Source of the DNA: a virus
Reading direction: 5' to 3' (one strand)
Virus record (IMG/VR): IMGVR_UViG_3300003690_000013
Coordinates: 1 to 50,518 of that record
DNA: 50,518 nt
Part shown: positions 32,305 to 39,742 of the stretch, one piece after another
Numbering within the stretch: position 1 is the stretch's first letter
How the letters are laid out: every line of letters starts with the position of its first letter
Program-made: the position numbers and the translations under genes
Notes under the pieces: model-generated
Databases searched by the model: none
Told to the model about the DNA's origin: nothing
The model's input: the letters and a program-made list of their open reading frames with translations, nothing else

Positions 32305-32502
32305 ATGAAGGTTGGCAATCTCATACAAACAAAGGATATAGTTGATATTGAATCTAGATCCGACACCATTGCCAGTGGCGACATTGGTTTTATAAAGTTT
32401 GTAAGAGATAGTAATAAAGATCTTCCACAATATGAAGTATATTTTCCTTGGATTCAAGAGTCTTTTTGGCTATTTCAAAATGAATTTGAGATTTTATCAT
32501 GA
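32305..32502 (+). CDS. MKVGDLV-family small protein
   Basis: A 65-residue protein starting MKVGNLIQTKDIVD and ending FEILS. Its stop overlaps the next family member by 4 nt, forming a two-unit array. Confidence 0.6.
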   Translation: MKVGNLIQTKDIVDIESRSDTIASGDIGFIKFVRDSNKDLPQYEVYFPWIQESFWLFQNEFEILS

Positions 32503-32657
32503 TGCAGATAGGTAATTTGGTCGAACACAAAGGAGCAAAAGGAAGGCTTGGAGTGATCATAGAAGTTCAAGGAAAACAATGGATTAAAGTAAAATGGCCG
32601 GAAAAAATAATATTATCTGAGCACATTGATGATTTGATAGTGAAAGAAAAGCGGTAA
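32499..32657 (+). CDS. MKVGDLV-family small protein
   Basis: A 52-residue protein starting MMQIGNLVEHKGAKGRLG; the middle (GVIIEVQGKQWIKVKW) is a clear KOW/SH3-like strand-turn-strand pattern. Last unit of this pair. Confidence 0.6.
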   Translation: MMQIGNLVEHKGAKGRLGVIIEVQGKQWIKVKWPEKIILSEHIDDLIVKEKR

Positions 32658-32673
32658 ATATATATTGGATTAA

Positions 32674-32695
32674 CCTTCAATGACTCTCTTGAAGG
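32674..32695 (+). other. strong hairpin in the leader before 32785
   Basis: CCTTCAA (32674-32680) pairs perfectly with TTGAAGG (32689-32695) around an 8 nt loop. No T run follows, so it is more likely an RNA leader structure than a terminator. Unknown function; the rest of 32658-32784 has no convincing gene. Confidence 0.4.
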
Positions 32696-32784
32696 AGGCT
32701 AAAGGCCAATCAAAAGGAGTCTGGGGAAAGCGCCGAGGACAGCTGCCCGCTATTCTTTCTTTTTTACAAACAAGGAGGTATAAA

Positions 32785-33003
32785 ATGAATGATGAAACAA
32801 AAGAAATATTGATTGATTTAATTGAATACTATAATAAAATAGGAACTAACGATGACCCTGGCATTAAAGTGTTTGAAAATATTGCACAACGCTCTTCAAA
32901 AGCACTAGAGAGACATGTCAGCAACACACGCAAAAATTCAGCAGATGTTAATCCATACGCAATAAATGTTGAAGCCCCAATAAAACACGAAGAGGAGTTG
33001 TAA
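32785..33003 (+). CDS. small helical protein, unknown
   Basis: A 72-residue protein with GGAGG (32774-32778) upstream of ATG 32785; in-frame sequence back to 32680 carries no ribosome binding site and includes the hairpin. Composition is helical; the C-terminus ends EEL immediately before the next start. Confidence 0.55.
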   Translation: MNDETKEILIDLIEYYNKIGTNDDPGIKVFENIAQRSSKALERHVSNTRKNSADVNPYAINVEAPIKHEEEL

Positions 33004-33210
33004 ATGGCTTTTAAAGTTGGCGACAAAGTAATTCTCAAAAAGACAGAGCGCAGATATTCAAATTGGTTTGGCAAAGTTGGCAAAGTAGTTGATTTTCAAA
33101 AACAAGGAGCAAGACAATATATTAGAGTTTCTTTTGGCTCAGAATCAGGCTATATTGATGTTGCAGATTTTCGGCTAAAAAAAGTTTTTAAAAAAGAAAA
33201 GAATTCTTGA
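33004..33210 (+). CDS. KOW/SH3-like small protein
   Basis: A 68-residue protein: VGDKVILKK, GKVGKVVDFQ, QYIRVSF, a typical small barrel of the KOW/SH3 type with a basic tail. It is related in style to the MKVGDLV family although the start is MAFKVGD. Confidence 0.6.
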   Translation: MAFKVGDKVILKKTERRYSNWFGKVGKVVDFQKQGARQYIRVSFGSESGYIDVADFRLKKVFKKEKNS

Positions 33211-33235
33211 CTTTTTGACCAGTCTGTGAGATAAT
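33207..33235 (+). promoter_or_regulatory. GATAAT-class promoter
   Basis: TTGACT (33207-33212), 17 nt ending TGTGA, GATAAT (33230-33235). Confidence 0.7.
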
Positions 33236-33261
33236 TATAATGAACGATGGATGGAGAAACC

Positions 33262-33909
33262 ATGGATCCCACAGTTCTTAAAAGATTATCAATAGCAATT
33301 GAAAAATCCAATCTTTTGTCCGCCTGGGAGCGCGGATTCGTTGAAAGCTTACGAGAACAATTTAATAAGCGCGGTCGCCTTTCGTCCCGCCAACTTGAGA
33401 TTTTTGAGCGTATCGAAATACAAAAATTATCGGCGGAATCGCAGGACGCTAAAAAGATATGGGATAAGAATTACGATGAAGAAAAACGTCGTATCGCACT
33501 TATTTGTGCAGAATATTACTGCAATGCTGGCTATTTTACTAATTTAGCTAATAGTGTCATTAGCGACCCCGGTTTCATTCCTGCTGAAAAAGCATGGAAA
33601 AAGATGTGCGAAAATAAGTACGCCAAGAAAGTCATTGCTGAGTACGATGCTGCACCTAAATATCCTATTAGTTCTCTTGTTTCGTTCCGCAGCACGGCAA
33701 ATTGGAACCACAAACAAGCTTCGAAGGGCATGCCTTGTGTCGTTCTTTCTTCTGGTGGTACCATTAAGAATGCCGCCAAAGGTTCAAAACCATACAAGGT
33801 TTTGCCTTTTGGCTCCGCAAAAGTTATTATTTGCGAAGAGCGACACTTGAAAAAGTGTAAAAATCCCAAAAAAGTTAAAAAAGTTGTTGACGAAAGCATC
33901 CCTTTTTGA
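33262..33909 (+). CDS. unknown phage protein
   Basis: A 215-residue protein. ATG 33262 follows TGGAGA at good spacing; an in-frame ATG at 33247 is an alternative. The first 70 residues (LLSAWERGFVESL, RLSSRQLEIFERIE) are helical; then two CAEYYC cysteines; the end is basic. It is the first gene of a unit behind a GATAAT promoter. The stop contains the -10 spacer of the next promoter. Confidence 0.6.
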   Translation: MDPTVLKRLSIAIEKSNLLSAWERGFVESLREQFNKRGRLSSRQLEIFERIEIQKLSAESQDAKKIWDKNYDEEKRRIALICAEYYCNAGYFTNLANSVISDPGFIPAEKAWKKMCENKYAKKVIAEYDAAPKYPISSLVSFRSTANWNHKQASKGMPCVVLSSGGTIKNAAKGSKPYKVLPFGSAKVIICEERHLKKCKNPKKVKKVVDESIPF

Positions 33910-33915
33910 TATAAT
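33887..33915 (+). promoter_or_regulatory. sigma70-type promoter driving a leaderless cassette gene
   Basis: TTGACG (33887-33892), 17 nt, TATAAT (33910-33915). ATG 33922 lies 6 nt after the -10 box, at the expected transcription start. Confidence 0.75.
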
Positions 33916-33921
33916 ACTAGT

Positions 33922-34107
33922 ATGAAACCTGGATATTTAGTAAAAGTGACACGAGCCTCCATTGGTATACCAATTGGAACGATTGGTCTAATTATTGAAA
34001 CCCACATGCCTTTCGGATACTGCGATGTGCAGCTATGCGGTTTGGAGCAAACGCGAACAGTTCGCCGTATGCCAAGAGATTTGGAGGTAATCAGTGCAAG
34101 TCGGTAA
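33922..34107 (+). CDS. MKVGDLV-family small protein (array 2, unit 1)
   Basis: A 61-residue protein starting MKPGYLVKVTRAS and ending LEVISASR. The middle (GTIGLIIETHMPFGYCDV) is a typical variable core. Apparently translated from a leaderless mRNA. The final codons contain the boundary repeat. Confidence 0.7.
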   Translation: MKPGYLVKVTRASIGIPIGTIGLIIETHMPFGYCDVQLCGLEQTRTVRRMPRDLEVISASR

Positions 34108-34113
34108 TTTAGT
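34084..34113 (+). repeat. cassette boundary repeat
   Basis: GAGGTAATCAGTG then CAAGTCGGTAATTTAGT; GGAGG at 34083-34087 serves the GTG at 34094. Confidence 0.75.
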
Positions 34114-34279
34114 AAAAGTTTATAGGCGCAATGGACTTACTATTAATATAATAACTAAAATAGAGAAACGCCGCAATGATTATGGCACTCACGACAAGTG
34201 GATAAATATTGGCACATGTGGTTCAGAGTTTTTCCACGAAAAGGATGTAGAGATAATAAATGCTACCGAAATCATCTAA
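34094..34279 (+). CDS. MKVGDLV-family small protein (array 2, unit 2), GTG start
   Basis: A 61-residue protein starting (GTG) MQVGNLVKVYRRNG, core NIITKIEKRR, ending INATEII. Its first codons overlap the previous unit by 14 nt; the ribosome binding site is encoded by the LEV codons of that unit. It overlaps the next unit by 20 nt. Confidence 0.65.
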   Translation: MQVGNLVKVYRRNGLTINIITKIEKRRNDYGTHDKWINIGTCGSEFFHEKDVEIINATEII

Positions 34280-34466
34280 AATTGGTGATCTTATCATGTG
34301 GGATAATAAACACACTGGAATCATCGAAGATGAACAGGGCATTGATATTTTAGTGCGCTGGGTGGTTCCGATTGAAAATTTACCAGGGTGTAGCTTACCC
34401 TGTACAGATTCTTGGCTCACTCGTGGGTCGGTTAAAGTGCTTTCAAAGGCAAAGGAAAAAATATAA
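34260..34466 (+). CDS. MKVGDLV-family small protein (array 2, unit 3)
   Basis: A 68-residue protein; the family start KIGDLIMWDNKHTG is preceded by MLPKSS, so the reading begins slightly upstream of the usual position. The core is GIIEDEQGIDILVRWVV. The C-terminus ends KVLSKAKEKI. Confidence 0.6.
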   Translation: MLPKSSKIGDLIMWDNKHTGIIEDEQGIDILVRWVVPIENLPGCSLPCTDSWLTRGSVKVLSKAKEKI

Positions 34467-34468
34467 AA

Positions 34469-34636
34469 ATGGCAAGAAAAATAGAACAGGAAATGATCAT
34501 AACAAGAGAAGAAGAATTAAAAATACTTGAAAAATTTATTGAAAAGAATGGAGTGACAAAGTTGCCACCAGACGAAAGAGGACCAGAAACAGTAATCAGT
34601 CCTTGGAAAAGAAACAAAAAGAAAAAAACTTCTTGA
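34469..34636 (+). CDS. conserved small phage protein, unknown
   Basis: A 55-residue protein starting ARKIEQEMIITREEEL with a conserved-looking GVTKLPPDERGPE and a basic tail. I recall near-identical small proteins in other marine phages; function unknown. Starts 2 nt after the previous stop. Confidence 0.6.
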   Translation: MARKIEQEMIITREEELKILEKFIEKNGVTKLPPDERGPETVISPWKRNKKKKTS

Positions 34637-34652
34637 AAATTAAAAATAATGC

Positions 34653-34681
34653 TTGACAAATGAAGCATTATAGTGTATTAT
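34653..34681 (+). promoter_or_regulatory. sigma70-type promoter
   Basis: TTGACA (34653-34658), 17 nt, TATTAT (34676-34681). An ATG at 34673 overlaps the -10 box and cannot be the gene start. Confidence 0.75.
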
Positions 34682-34705
34682 ATTAATATAAAAGGAGAAA
34701 TCAAA

Positions 34706-35044
34706 TTGAAAGAACTTCTACTAGTTACAATCATTTCTATTTTCTTACCAGGCTGTTGGGTTGTTGTTGGGCCAGTACCAACTCGCCACGAAACTGTTGT
34801 TATTGAAGACCAACATCAACATGTTATTGTTGAAGAGCCAGCGCCTGTTGTTTTTGTAGAAGAATATCCAGTTTGTGAGTACATTGAAGACCCTTACCCG
34901 TATGAAAATGTTGCATATTGCACTGACGATTCGTGTGTCTGGGAATTTTATTATGCTTCTGTTTGGTGCGAAGAGGAGTGGTACCACAGTTATGATTGTG
35001 GATGGGAATTAGGATATAATAGCTGTTATTACTATAACTATTAA
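34706..35044 (+). CDS. Tyr/Cys-rich lipoprotein
   Basis: A 112-residue predicted lipoprotein. TTG 34706 is used because AAAGGAG (34691-34697) lies 8 nt upstream and the in-frame ATG is inside the promoter. The signal peptide (KELLLVTIISIF) ends in a clear lipobox LPGC. The mature region is Val/Glu-rich, then has six cysteines among many Tyr and Trp, suggesting disulfides. Such phage lipoproteins may act at the cell surface, for example in superinfection exclusion; this is inference. Confidence 0.65.
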   Translation: MKELLLVTIISIFLPGCWVVVGPVPTRHETVVIEDQHQHVIVEEPAPVVFVEEYPVCEYIEDPYPYENVAYCTDDSCVWEFYYASVWCEEEWYHSYDCGWELGYNSCYYYNY

Positions 35045-35140
35045 TATCGCAACAAAAGCTTAAATCTTTGGGACAATAGAAGAAATCTCAAACGGCACTA
35101 TAATTTAAACTTAATTTCTTAAAAAAAGAAAAAATAATCC

Positions 35141-35169
35141 TTGACAAAACCCTCAATTTTTGAGATAAT
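35141..35169 (+). promoter_or_regulatory. GATAAT-class promoter
   Basis: TTGACA (35141-35146), 17 nt ending TTGA, GATAAT (35164-35169). Confidence 0.75.
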
Positions 35170-35203
35170 AGAAGAGAACTTAGAAAAGGGATCTAAATTT
35201 ACA

Positions 35204-35905
35204 GTGAGCTACAACAACACAGTACACTGCGGCCATTGTTACGGAAAAGGTCATAACAAAGCTGGATGCACCGAGCTTCGCGAAAGCATGCAAAAGCGCA
35301 TTGAAGCCGACCCAGATGATTGGTATGCCGCACAGTACTTCGAAAAGAAAAAGCGCTCTAAAAAGCGAACGTGTTCATATTGTAGCTATGCAGGCCACAA
35401 TCGCAAAACTTGCCTAGAATTAAAGCACGCCAAAGGTGCCACTGAAGAAAAAGCTATGGAGTGGCGTCACAAAGCCTTAACGTATTTTAAGCACTTAGGC
35501 TTGGGTGTTGGCACCATAGTCAAATATGACAAATGGAACGACGGGCAATTTAAATATGCGATGGTTAAGGAAATTCTTTGGAATCTCCTAGATCATCGAT
35601 ATTCTGTCGAACCGTATCATGATGCACGCTGCTTTAACCTTTCAGATCTAGGAAAAGACATGAGACGTGCGGATTATAGATCTTCATTTCCTAAAGATAA
35701 AGCAAGCGTCATAACTTCAGATGCTTACAACCCATATCATGCTTTTGAAGTCGTAAGCCCGCTCCGCCCTGAAACTATAGAATCACAAGTGCCAGACGGT
35801 TGGCTACTTGGCAAAAGTTGTATTAAAGCAATTTTTGACAAAGATACACAACCGTTCCACGTTAGTTCTTGGGTAAGCCTACAAGGTTTCTACGAAAATT
35901 CATAA
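35204..35905 (+). CDS. double CCHC zinc-knuckle protein
   Basis: A 233-residue protein. Two retroviral-type CCHC knuckles (C-x2-C-x4-H-x4-C) are visible: C9, C12, H17, C22 and C57, C60, H65, C70, separated by a lysine-rich linker. The remaining 150 residues are unrecognised and mixed alpha/beta. GTG 35204 is the first plausible start after the promoter, since the frame upstream runs through the -35 box; AAAAGGG lies 13 nt before it. Knuckles of this type bind single-stranded nucleic acid. Confidence 0.7.
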   Translation: MSYNNTVHCGHCYGKGHNKAGCTELRESMQKRIEADPDDWYAAQYFEKKKRSKKRTCSYCSYAGHNRKTCLELKHAKGATEEKAMEWRHKALTYFKHLGLGVGTIVKYDKWNDGQFKYAMVKEILWNLLDHRYSVEPYHDARCFNLSDLGKDMRRADYRSSFPKDKASVITSDAYNPYHAFEVVSPLRPETIESQVPDGWLLGKSCIKAIFDKDTQPFHVSSWVSLQGFYENS

Positions 35906-35922
35906 AAAACTTTAAAAAACAC

Positions 35923-35951
35923 TTGACAAATTACTCAGTACATGAGATAAT
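35923..35951 (+). promoter_or_regulatory. GATAAT-class promoter
   Basis: TTGACA (35923-35928), 17 nt ending ATGA, GATAAT (35946-35951), followed by the shared leader start ATAGAAACA. Confidence 0.75.
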
Positions 35952-35992
35952 TACTATAGAAACATTCGAAAAAGCCTGGAGATAAAACAAAC

Positions 35993-37054
35993 ATGGCAAT
36001 CGACTTTAAAACTTTTATCAACATTGTTCCTCACGTCACGGCAGTTCGCAAACCGGTCTTGCTTCGTGGTCGTCACGGTATTGGTAAATCAGAAGTTGTT
36101 TATCAAACTGCTGAAGAGCTTAGCTTGCCCGTAGTCGAGCGCCGCGCCAGTCAAATGACTGAAGGCGACTTGCTTGGTTTGCCTTCAACTGACGGCAACG
36201 TTACTTCTTGGAATCCGCCCGACTGGTTTAAGGCTGCTTGCGATGAGCCGGTTGTTTTGTTCTTGGATGAGATTGACCGTGCTACAACTGAGGTACGCCA
36301 AGGCATTTTTGAGCTAACTGATAGCCGCAAGCTGAACGGTCATCATTTGCACACCGATACTCTTGTTTTTGCCGCTGTTAATGGTGGCGAGCATGGCGAC
36401 CAATATCAAGTTGGCGAAATGGACCCGGCAGAACTTGATCGCTGGACCGTCTTTGACGTTGAGCCTACAATTGAAGATTGGCTGACTTGGGCCAAAGATA
36501 AGGTTGATTCCATTGTTTGGGATTTTATTAATCAAAATCACAACCACCTTGAGCATCAAGGCGAGTTTGAGCCTAACAAAGTTTACCCTTCGCGTCGTTC
36601 TTGGGAGCGCTTGAGTGAGTGTCTTTCGGCTGCCAGTCTGCTGAAAGAAGCTAGCCCTGTGCTATTTAATCTTTCAACTGGCTTCGTTGGTTTTGAAGCA
36701 GCAGTTGCTTTCAACGATTTCGTTGCCAATTATGATCGTCAAGTTACCATTGAGGACATTCTTGACGAAGGCAAGCTTGATGCTGTATCTGAGTGGGACA
36801 TCAACGACCACAGCGCACTCGTCGAAAAGATGGAAGCAAAAGATATCTTTAGCGATGACCTTGGCGAGACTCGCATGCAGAATCTTGCAAATTACTTTGT
36901 GGTTTTGCCCTCCGAGGTTGCAATGAAGCTTTGGACCGTAATGGGTAACGGCAAAATTGATAACACTGTTGCACTCCACCAGGCAACCACCGCTGACGGC
37001 ATTTCAATCAGCGCTCATATGGTTGAGCTTTTAACTGGCAACGCCACCGAATAA
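35993..37054 (+). CDS. MoxR-type AAA+ ATPase
   Basis: A 353-residue AAA+ ATPase. Walker A is GRHGIGKS (26-33); Walker B FLDEID ends at D92-E93; a sensor-1-like AAVNGG and an arginine-bearing ELDRWTVF segment follow. The N-terminal layout (pore loop MTEGDLLGLP near 56) is that of MoxR/CoxD-like ATPases, which remodel a partner with a VWA domain. That partner is the next gene. It has its own promoter and a strong terminator. Confidence 0.82.
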   Translation: MAIDFKTFINIVPHVTAVRKPVLLRGRHGIGKSEVVYQTAEELSLPVVERRASQMTEGDLLGLPSTDGNVTSWNPPDWFKAACDEPVVLFLDEIDRATTEVRQGIFELTDSRKLNGHHLHTDTLVFAAVNGGEHGDQYQVGEMDPAELDRWTVFDVEPTIEDWLTWAKDKVDSIVWDFINQNHNHLEHQGEFEPNKVYPSRRSWERLSECLSAASLLKEASPVLFNLSTGFVGFEAAVAFNDFVANYDRQVTIEDILDEGKLDAVSEWDINDHSALVEKMEAKDIFSDDLGETRMQNLANYFVVLPSEVAMKLWTVMGNGKIDNTVALHQATTADGISISAHMVELLTGNATE

Positions 37055-37082
37055 CCCCTGTTCTTCATTAATTTCTTTCAGT

Positions 37083-37126
37083 GAGCCCTGGTTAACAAAA
37101 AAAAGTTAACCAGGGTTCGTTTTTTT
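37083..37126 (+). terminator. strong intrinsic terminator
   Basis: 14-bp stem GAGCCCTGGTTAAC (37083-37096) with GTTAACCAGGGTTC (37105-37118), one G-T pair, A8 loop, then T7. Ends the AAA+ transcript and abuts the next promoter. Confidence 0.92.
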
Positions 37127-37127
37127 C

Positions 37128-37156
37128 TTGACAAAGTTTCAATATTGTGAGATAAT
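37128..37156 (+). promoter_or_regulatory. GATAAT-class promoter
   Basis: TTGACA (37128-37133), 17 nt ending TGTGA, GATAAT (37151-37156), immediately after the terminator. Confidence 0.78.
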
Positions 37157-37165
37157 TATAATACG

Positions 37166-38383
37166 ATGAACGAAACAAAAAACGACTTTAATCTCAACAT
37201 GCACACGGCGCGACTTCTTATGTCTGAGCCTTTCTTTGCTTCCCTGAGCCGTCGAGTCAACAAGGTTTCTACCACTTCTATTCCGACTGCTGGAGTGTAC
37301 GTCAATCCTAATACTGCACAGTTTGAAATGGTTTATAATCCTGAGTTTTTTGCAGGGCTCAATGACAAACAGCGCTCTGGTGTGCTCAAGCACGAATTTT
37401 ATCACCTCATTTTTGAACATGTTACGGGTCGTAAACCCAGCGACGTTGATGCTAGAACGTGGAACTTTGCCACAGATCTTGCTATCAATTCTCACATTGC
37501 CGATGAGCTGCCTGAGACTGCATTGGTTCCCGGCAAGAACAGTTTCAAAGACTATAAATCAGGGTTAAGCGCTGAAGCCTATCTCAAACTTTTAAAAGAG
37601 GATGAGCAATTCCAAAACAAGGAACAAGAGAAAAATGATAGTAATGAAAGTGAAAGTGGACAAGACTCAGATGATGGTAGTTCCGGTCAAGAGCAGTTTG
37701 ATTCACACGATGGCTGGGATCAGGTTGATTCTACAACAAGTGAGATTGCTAAAGAACGACTGAAAGACTATATTAAAAAAGCCGCCGAAGAAGCGCAAAC
37801 AGGTAATGGCTGGGGTACGGTTCCAGCAACCTGCCGCCGTGACATTATGGCTCGCTTGGCGACTTATGTTGATTGGCGCAAAGTACTTTGTTATTTTATT
37901 AAGACATCGCAACGAGCTGCCAAGCGCTCTACAGTTCGTAAGATCAACAAACGATTCCCTTACATCCACGCTGGTAGAAAAGTAAATCGTCAAGCTCGCA
38001 TCGCCATTAGCATCGACCAATCTGGTTCCGTTTCAGATGAAATGCTTGAGGGTTTTTTCAGTGAGTTAAGTAAGCTTTCTAATTTCGCTAGCTTTACAGT
38101 TATTCCGTTTGACACTCGCATTGACCCGGCTTTGATTTACGAATGGAAAAAGGGAGAGAATCATAAAACTCAGCGCGTAATGTGCGGCGGAACCTGCTTT
38201 AATGCGCCGACTGAATACGTCAACAAGAATGATTTTGACGGTCACATTATCCTGACAGACCTCATGGCGGCAAAGCCCAAGGCTTCAAAATGTCAACGCA
38301 TGTGGATGACCAGCCGTCAATATATGGAGCGACCGTATTTCAAAACAAATGAGCGCATCATTGCAATTGATATAAAAGGATAA
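37166..38383 (+). CDS. VWA/metallopeptidase-like partner of the AAA+ ATPase
   Basis: A 405-residue protein with the architecture of DUF2201-type proteins. The N-terminal putative metallopeptidase part carries H76-E77-F-Y-H80 (HExxH). A charged, Ser/Asp/Glu-rich linker spans about 150-195. The C-terminal VWA-like domain has a MIDAS-type D284-Q-S286-G-S288 (ISIDQSGSVS). In bacteria MoxR ATPases act on such VWA proteins. Start ATG 37166 lies only 10 nt after the -10 box, so the leader is very short. Confidence 0.8.
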   Translation: MNETKNDFNLNMHTARLLMSEPFFASLSRRVNKVSTTSIPTAGVYVNPNTAQFEMVYNPEFFAGLNDKQRSGVLKHEFYHLIFEHVTGRKPSDVDARTWNFATDLAINSHIADELPETALVPGKNSFKDYKSGLSAEAYLKLLKEDEQFQNKEQEKNDSNESESGQDSDDGSSGQEQFDSHDGWDQVDSTTSEIAKERLKDYIKKAAEEAQTGNGWGTVPATCRRDIMARLATYVDWRKVLCYFIKTSQRAAKRSTVRKINKRFPYIHAGRKVNRQARIAISIDQSGSVSDEMLEGFFSELSKLSNFASFTVIPFDTRIDPALIYEWKKGENHKTQRVMCGGTCFNAPTEYVNKNDFDGHIILTDLMAAKPKASKCQRMWMTSRQYMERPYFKTNERIIAIDIKG

Positions 38384-38384
38384 C

Positions 38385-38474
38385 ATGGAAGAGCTATCAC
38401 GCGATTATTTTATTTTATTTTTAGTTGCAATTAGTCTTGTACTGCCGATCATTTATTGGGCGGGCTTACTTTAA
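38385..38474 (+). CDS. tiny membrane peptide
   Basis: A 29-residue peptide (DYFILFLVAISLVLPIIYWA) that is almost entirely a transmembrane helix, starting 1 nt after the VWA gene stop. Function unknown. Confidence 0.5.
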   Translation: MEELSRDYFILFLVAISLVLPIIYWAGLL

Positions 38475-38487
38475 AGAGGTGAAATTG

Positions 38488-38517
38488 GAGGTAATCAGTG
38501 AAAGTCGGTGACTTAGT
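38488..38517 (+). repeat. orphan cassette boundary repeat
   Basis: Full repeat (GAGGTAATCAGTGAAAGTC..) with no upstream unit in frame; a 5' cassette edge left on its own, here acting as the ribosome binding site and start of the next gene. Confidence 0.75.
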
Positions 38518-38695
38518 TATTTATAAGCCTCATGGCAGTACTTATGAGGGCACAGGCTTGATACACGCGATAGAAGCCGTTTCTAGCGATGTTTATCGCT
38601 ATAAGGTGAGTTGGCCAGCAAAACCCGCAAACATCGGAAAAACGATGACTTGGGAAAGCCCACGAGATATAGAGGTAATCAGTGAAAGTCGGTGA
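38498..38695 (+). CDS. MKVGDLV-family small protein (array 3, unit 1), GTG start
   Basis: A 65-residue protein starting (GTG) MKVGDLVIYKPHGS, core YRYKVSWPAKP, ending IEVISESR. GGAGG 6 nt upstream comes from the orphan repeat. Confidence 0.68.
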   Translation: MKVGDLVIYKPHGSTYEGTGLIHAIEAVSSDVYRYKVSWPAKPANIGKTMTWESPRDIEVISESR

Positions 38696-38701
38696 TTTGA
38701 T
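38672..38701 (+). repeat. cassette boundary repeat
   Basis: GAGGTAATCAGTG then AAAGTCGGTGATTTGAT. Confidence 0.75.
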
Positions 38702-38879
38702 TAAATTTAATGACATATCTCCAAATAAAGAGGACGATATTGGAATTATAATTGATATTAAAGGCCGCGACGTTACACTTTGTTGGGCAAAATCAGGTAA
38801 AGCATGTTCAACAATTGATAGATTGCTTTACGAAAAACAACATTTTGAATTATTAGAAGAAGGAATTAAGAAATGCTAA
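38682..38879 (+). CDS. MKVGDLV-family small protein (array 3, unit 2), GTG start
   Basis: A 65-residue protein starting (GTG) MKVGDLIKFNDISP, core GIIIDIKGRDVTLCWAK. Ends without a boundary repeat (EEGIKKC) and overlaps the next gene by 7 nt. Confidence 0.65.
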   Translation: MKVGDLIKFNDISPNKEDDIGIIIDIKGRDVTLCWAKSGKACSTIDRLLYEKQHFELLEEGIKKC

Positions 38880-39214
38880 CGTGTATATTATTTGTTATTG
38901 GAAGCACGAACTTTGTTACACCCGGTTGCATGCAAGCAACTGGAATTGTGACCCCTAATGAAATTGTATATGTCAAACAAGTGCCTCGAAGATATAAAAG
39001 GTCAGTAATCCCATATTATCGAAGAGTTGTTAAGTTTGATGATGTAATGGAATTTCGAAATTATCGACATTGGATGCGATTTGACCACCATCGCAGCAGA
39101 GCTATGAAACATTCGAATAGACGAATGTATAAAGGCTTGTTCCGATGGATACAAAAGAGCAATCAAAAGCGATACAGATTTCACTCTAGATTACGTAGGC
39201 TTGGACTACGATAA
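38873..39214 (+). CDS. basic exported protein, unknown
   Basis: A 113-residue protein with a short hydrophobic N-terminus (MLTCILFVIGSTNFVTPGC) that could be a signal or lipoprotein sequence. The remainder is very rich in Arg, His and Tyr. No family recognised. Confidence 0.5.
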   Translation: MLTCILFVIGSTNFVTPGCMQATGIVTPNEIVYVKQVPRRYKRSVIPYYRRVVKFDDVMEFRNYRHWMRFDHHRSRAMKHSNRRMYKGLFRWIQKSNQKRYRFHSRLRRLGLR

Positions 39215-39231
39215 AATAATTAGAAAACTTC

Positions 39232-39260
39232 TTGACAATCCCGCCTCAATGTGAGATAAT
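39232..39260 (+). promoter_or_regulatory. GATAAT-class promoter
   Basis: TTGACA (39232-39237), 17 nt ending TGTGA, GATAAT (39255-39260), then the leader GCAATCGAGAAAGAA. Confidence 0.75.
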
Positions 39261-39292
39261 ACCTATAGACGCAATCGAGAAAGAACTTGAAC

Positions 39293-39742
39293 ATGACCAA
39301 CGAAATTCTCTGTTTCCCCGCTCCTTCAGCAGCAGTTGTTGCTAAAGCTCGCGGCTGTCACCGTATTGTTGCGGCGCGTATGTGGATAAAAGAGGCTCGC
39401 GTAGTTTTGCAAGATGGCCGCGAAGTTGTGCCAACAATGCGTACTGCTTTCGACCTTACTAAAACAATTGCTATGGGCATGCCCTCGATTGCTGTCACTG
39501 TCGTGGAAGGTTCTTATGACTTGGCCTCGACGATTGATGATCGAGAGGCAGCAGACAAGCTCAAGTCTGAGCGTTTTCAGTATTTCATGGCCGAGGATTG
39601 TCCTCCAGAGCAGGGCATTGGTGTTTGTGATGCTTGTGGGCTGATTGATGCTCCGGTGCGCAACCACTACGCTCCCGATGGCATGGGATATCCCACTTTA
39701 GTTTTTCAGCAGTGCGCCAATGGTTGCGCGGAGGCCAAATAG
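39293..39742 (+). CDS. unknown zinc-binding protein
   Basis: A 149-residue protein. The N-terminal part is Ala/Val-rich; the C-terminus has CDACGLID and a second pair in QQCANGC, likely a zinc site. Base composition is somewhat more GC-rich than its neighbours, like the MoxR pair. Function unknown. Confidence 0.58.
   Translation: MTNEILCFPAPSAAVVAKARGCHRIVAARMWIKEARVVLQDGREVVPTMRTAFDLTKTIAMGMPSIAVTVVEGSYDLASTIDDREAADKLKSERFQYFMAEDCPPEQGIGVCDACGLIDAPVRNHYAPDGMGYPTLVFQQCANGCAEAK

Noticed and set aside
33299-33547. 82-codon plus-strand ORF
   Set aside because: Alternative frame of the 33262 gene without a ribosome binding site.
35141-35203. N-terminal extension of the zinc-knuckle protein
   Set aside because: The frame begins inside the -35 box of its own promoter.
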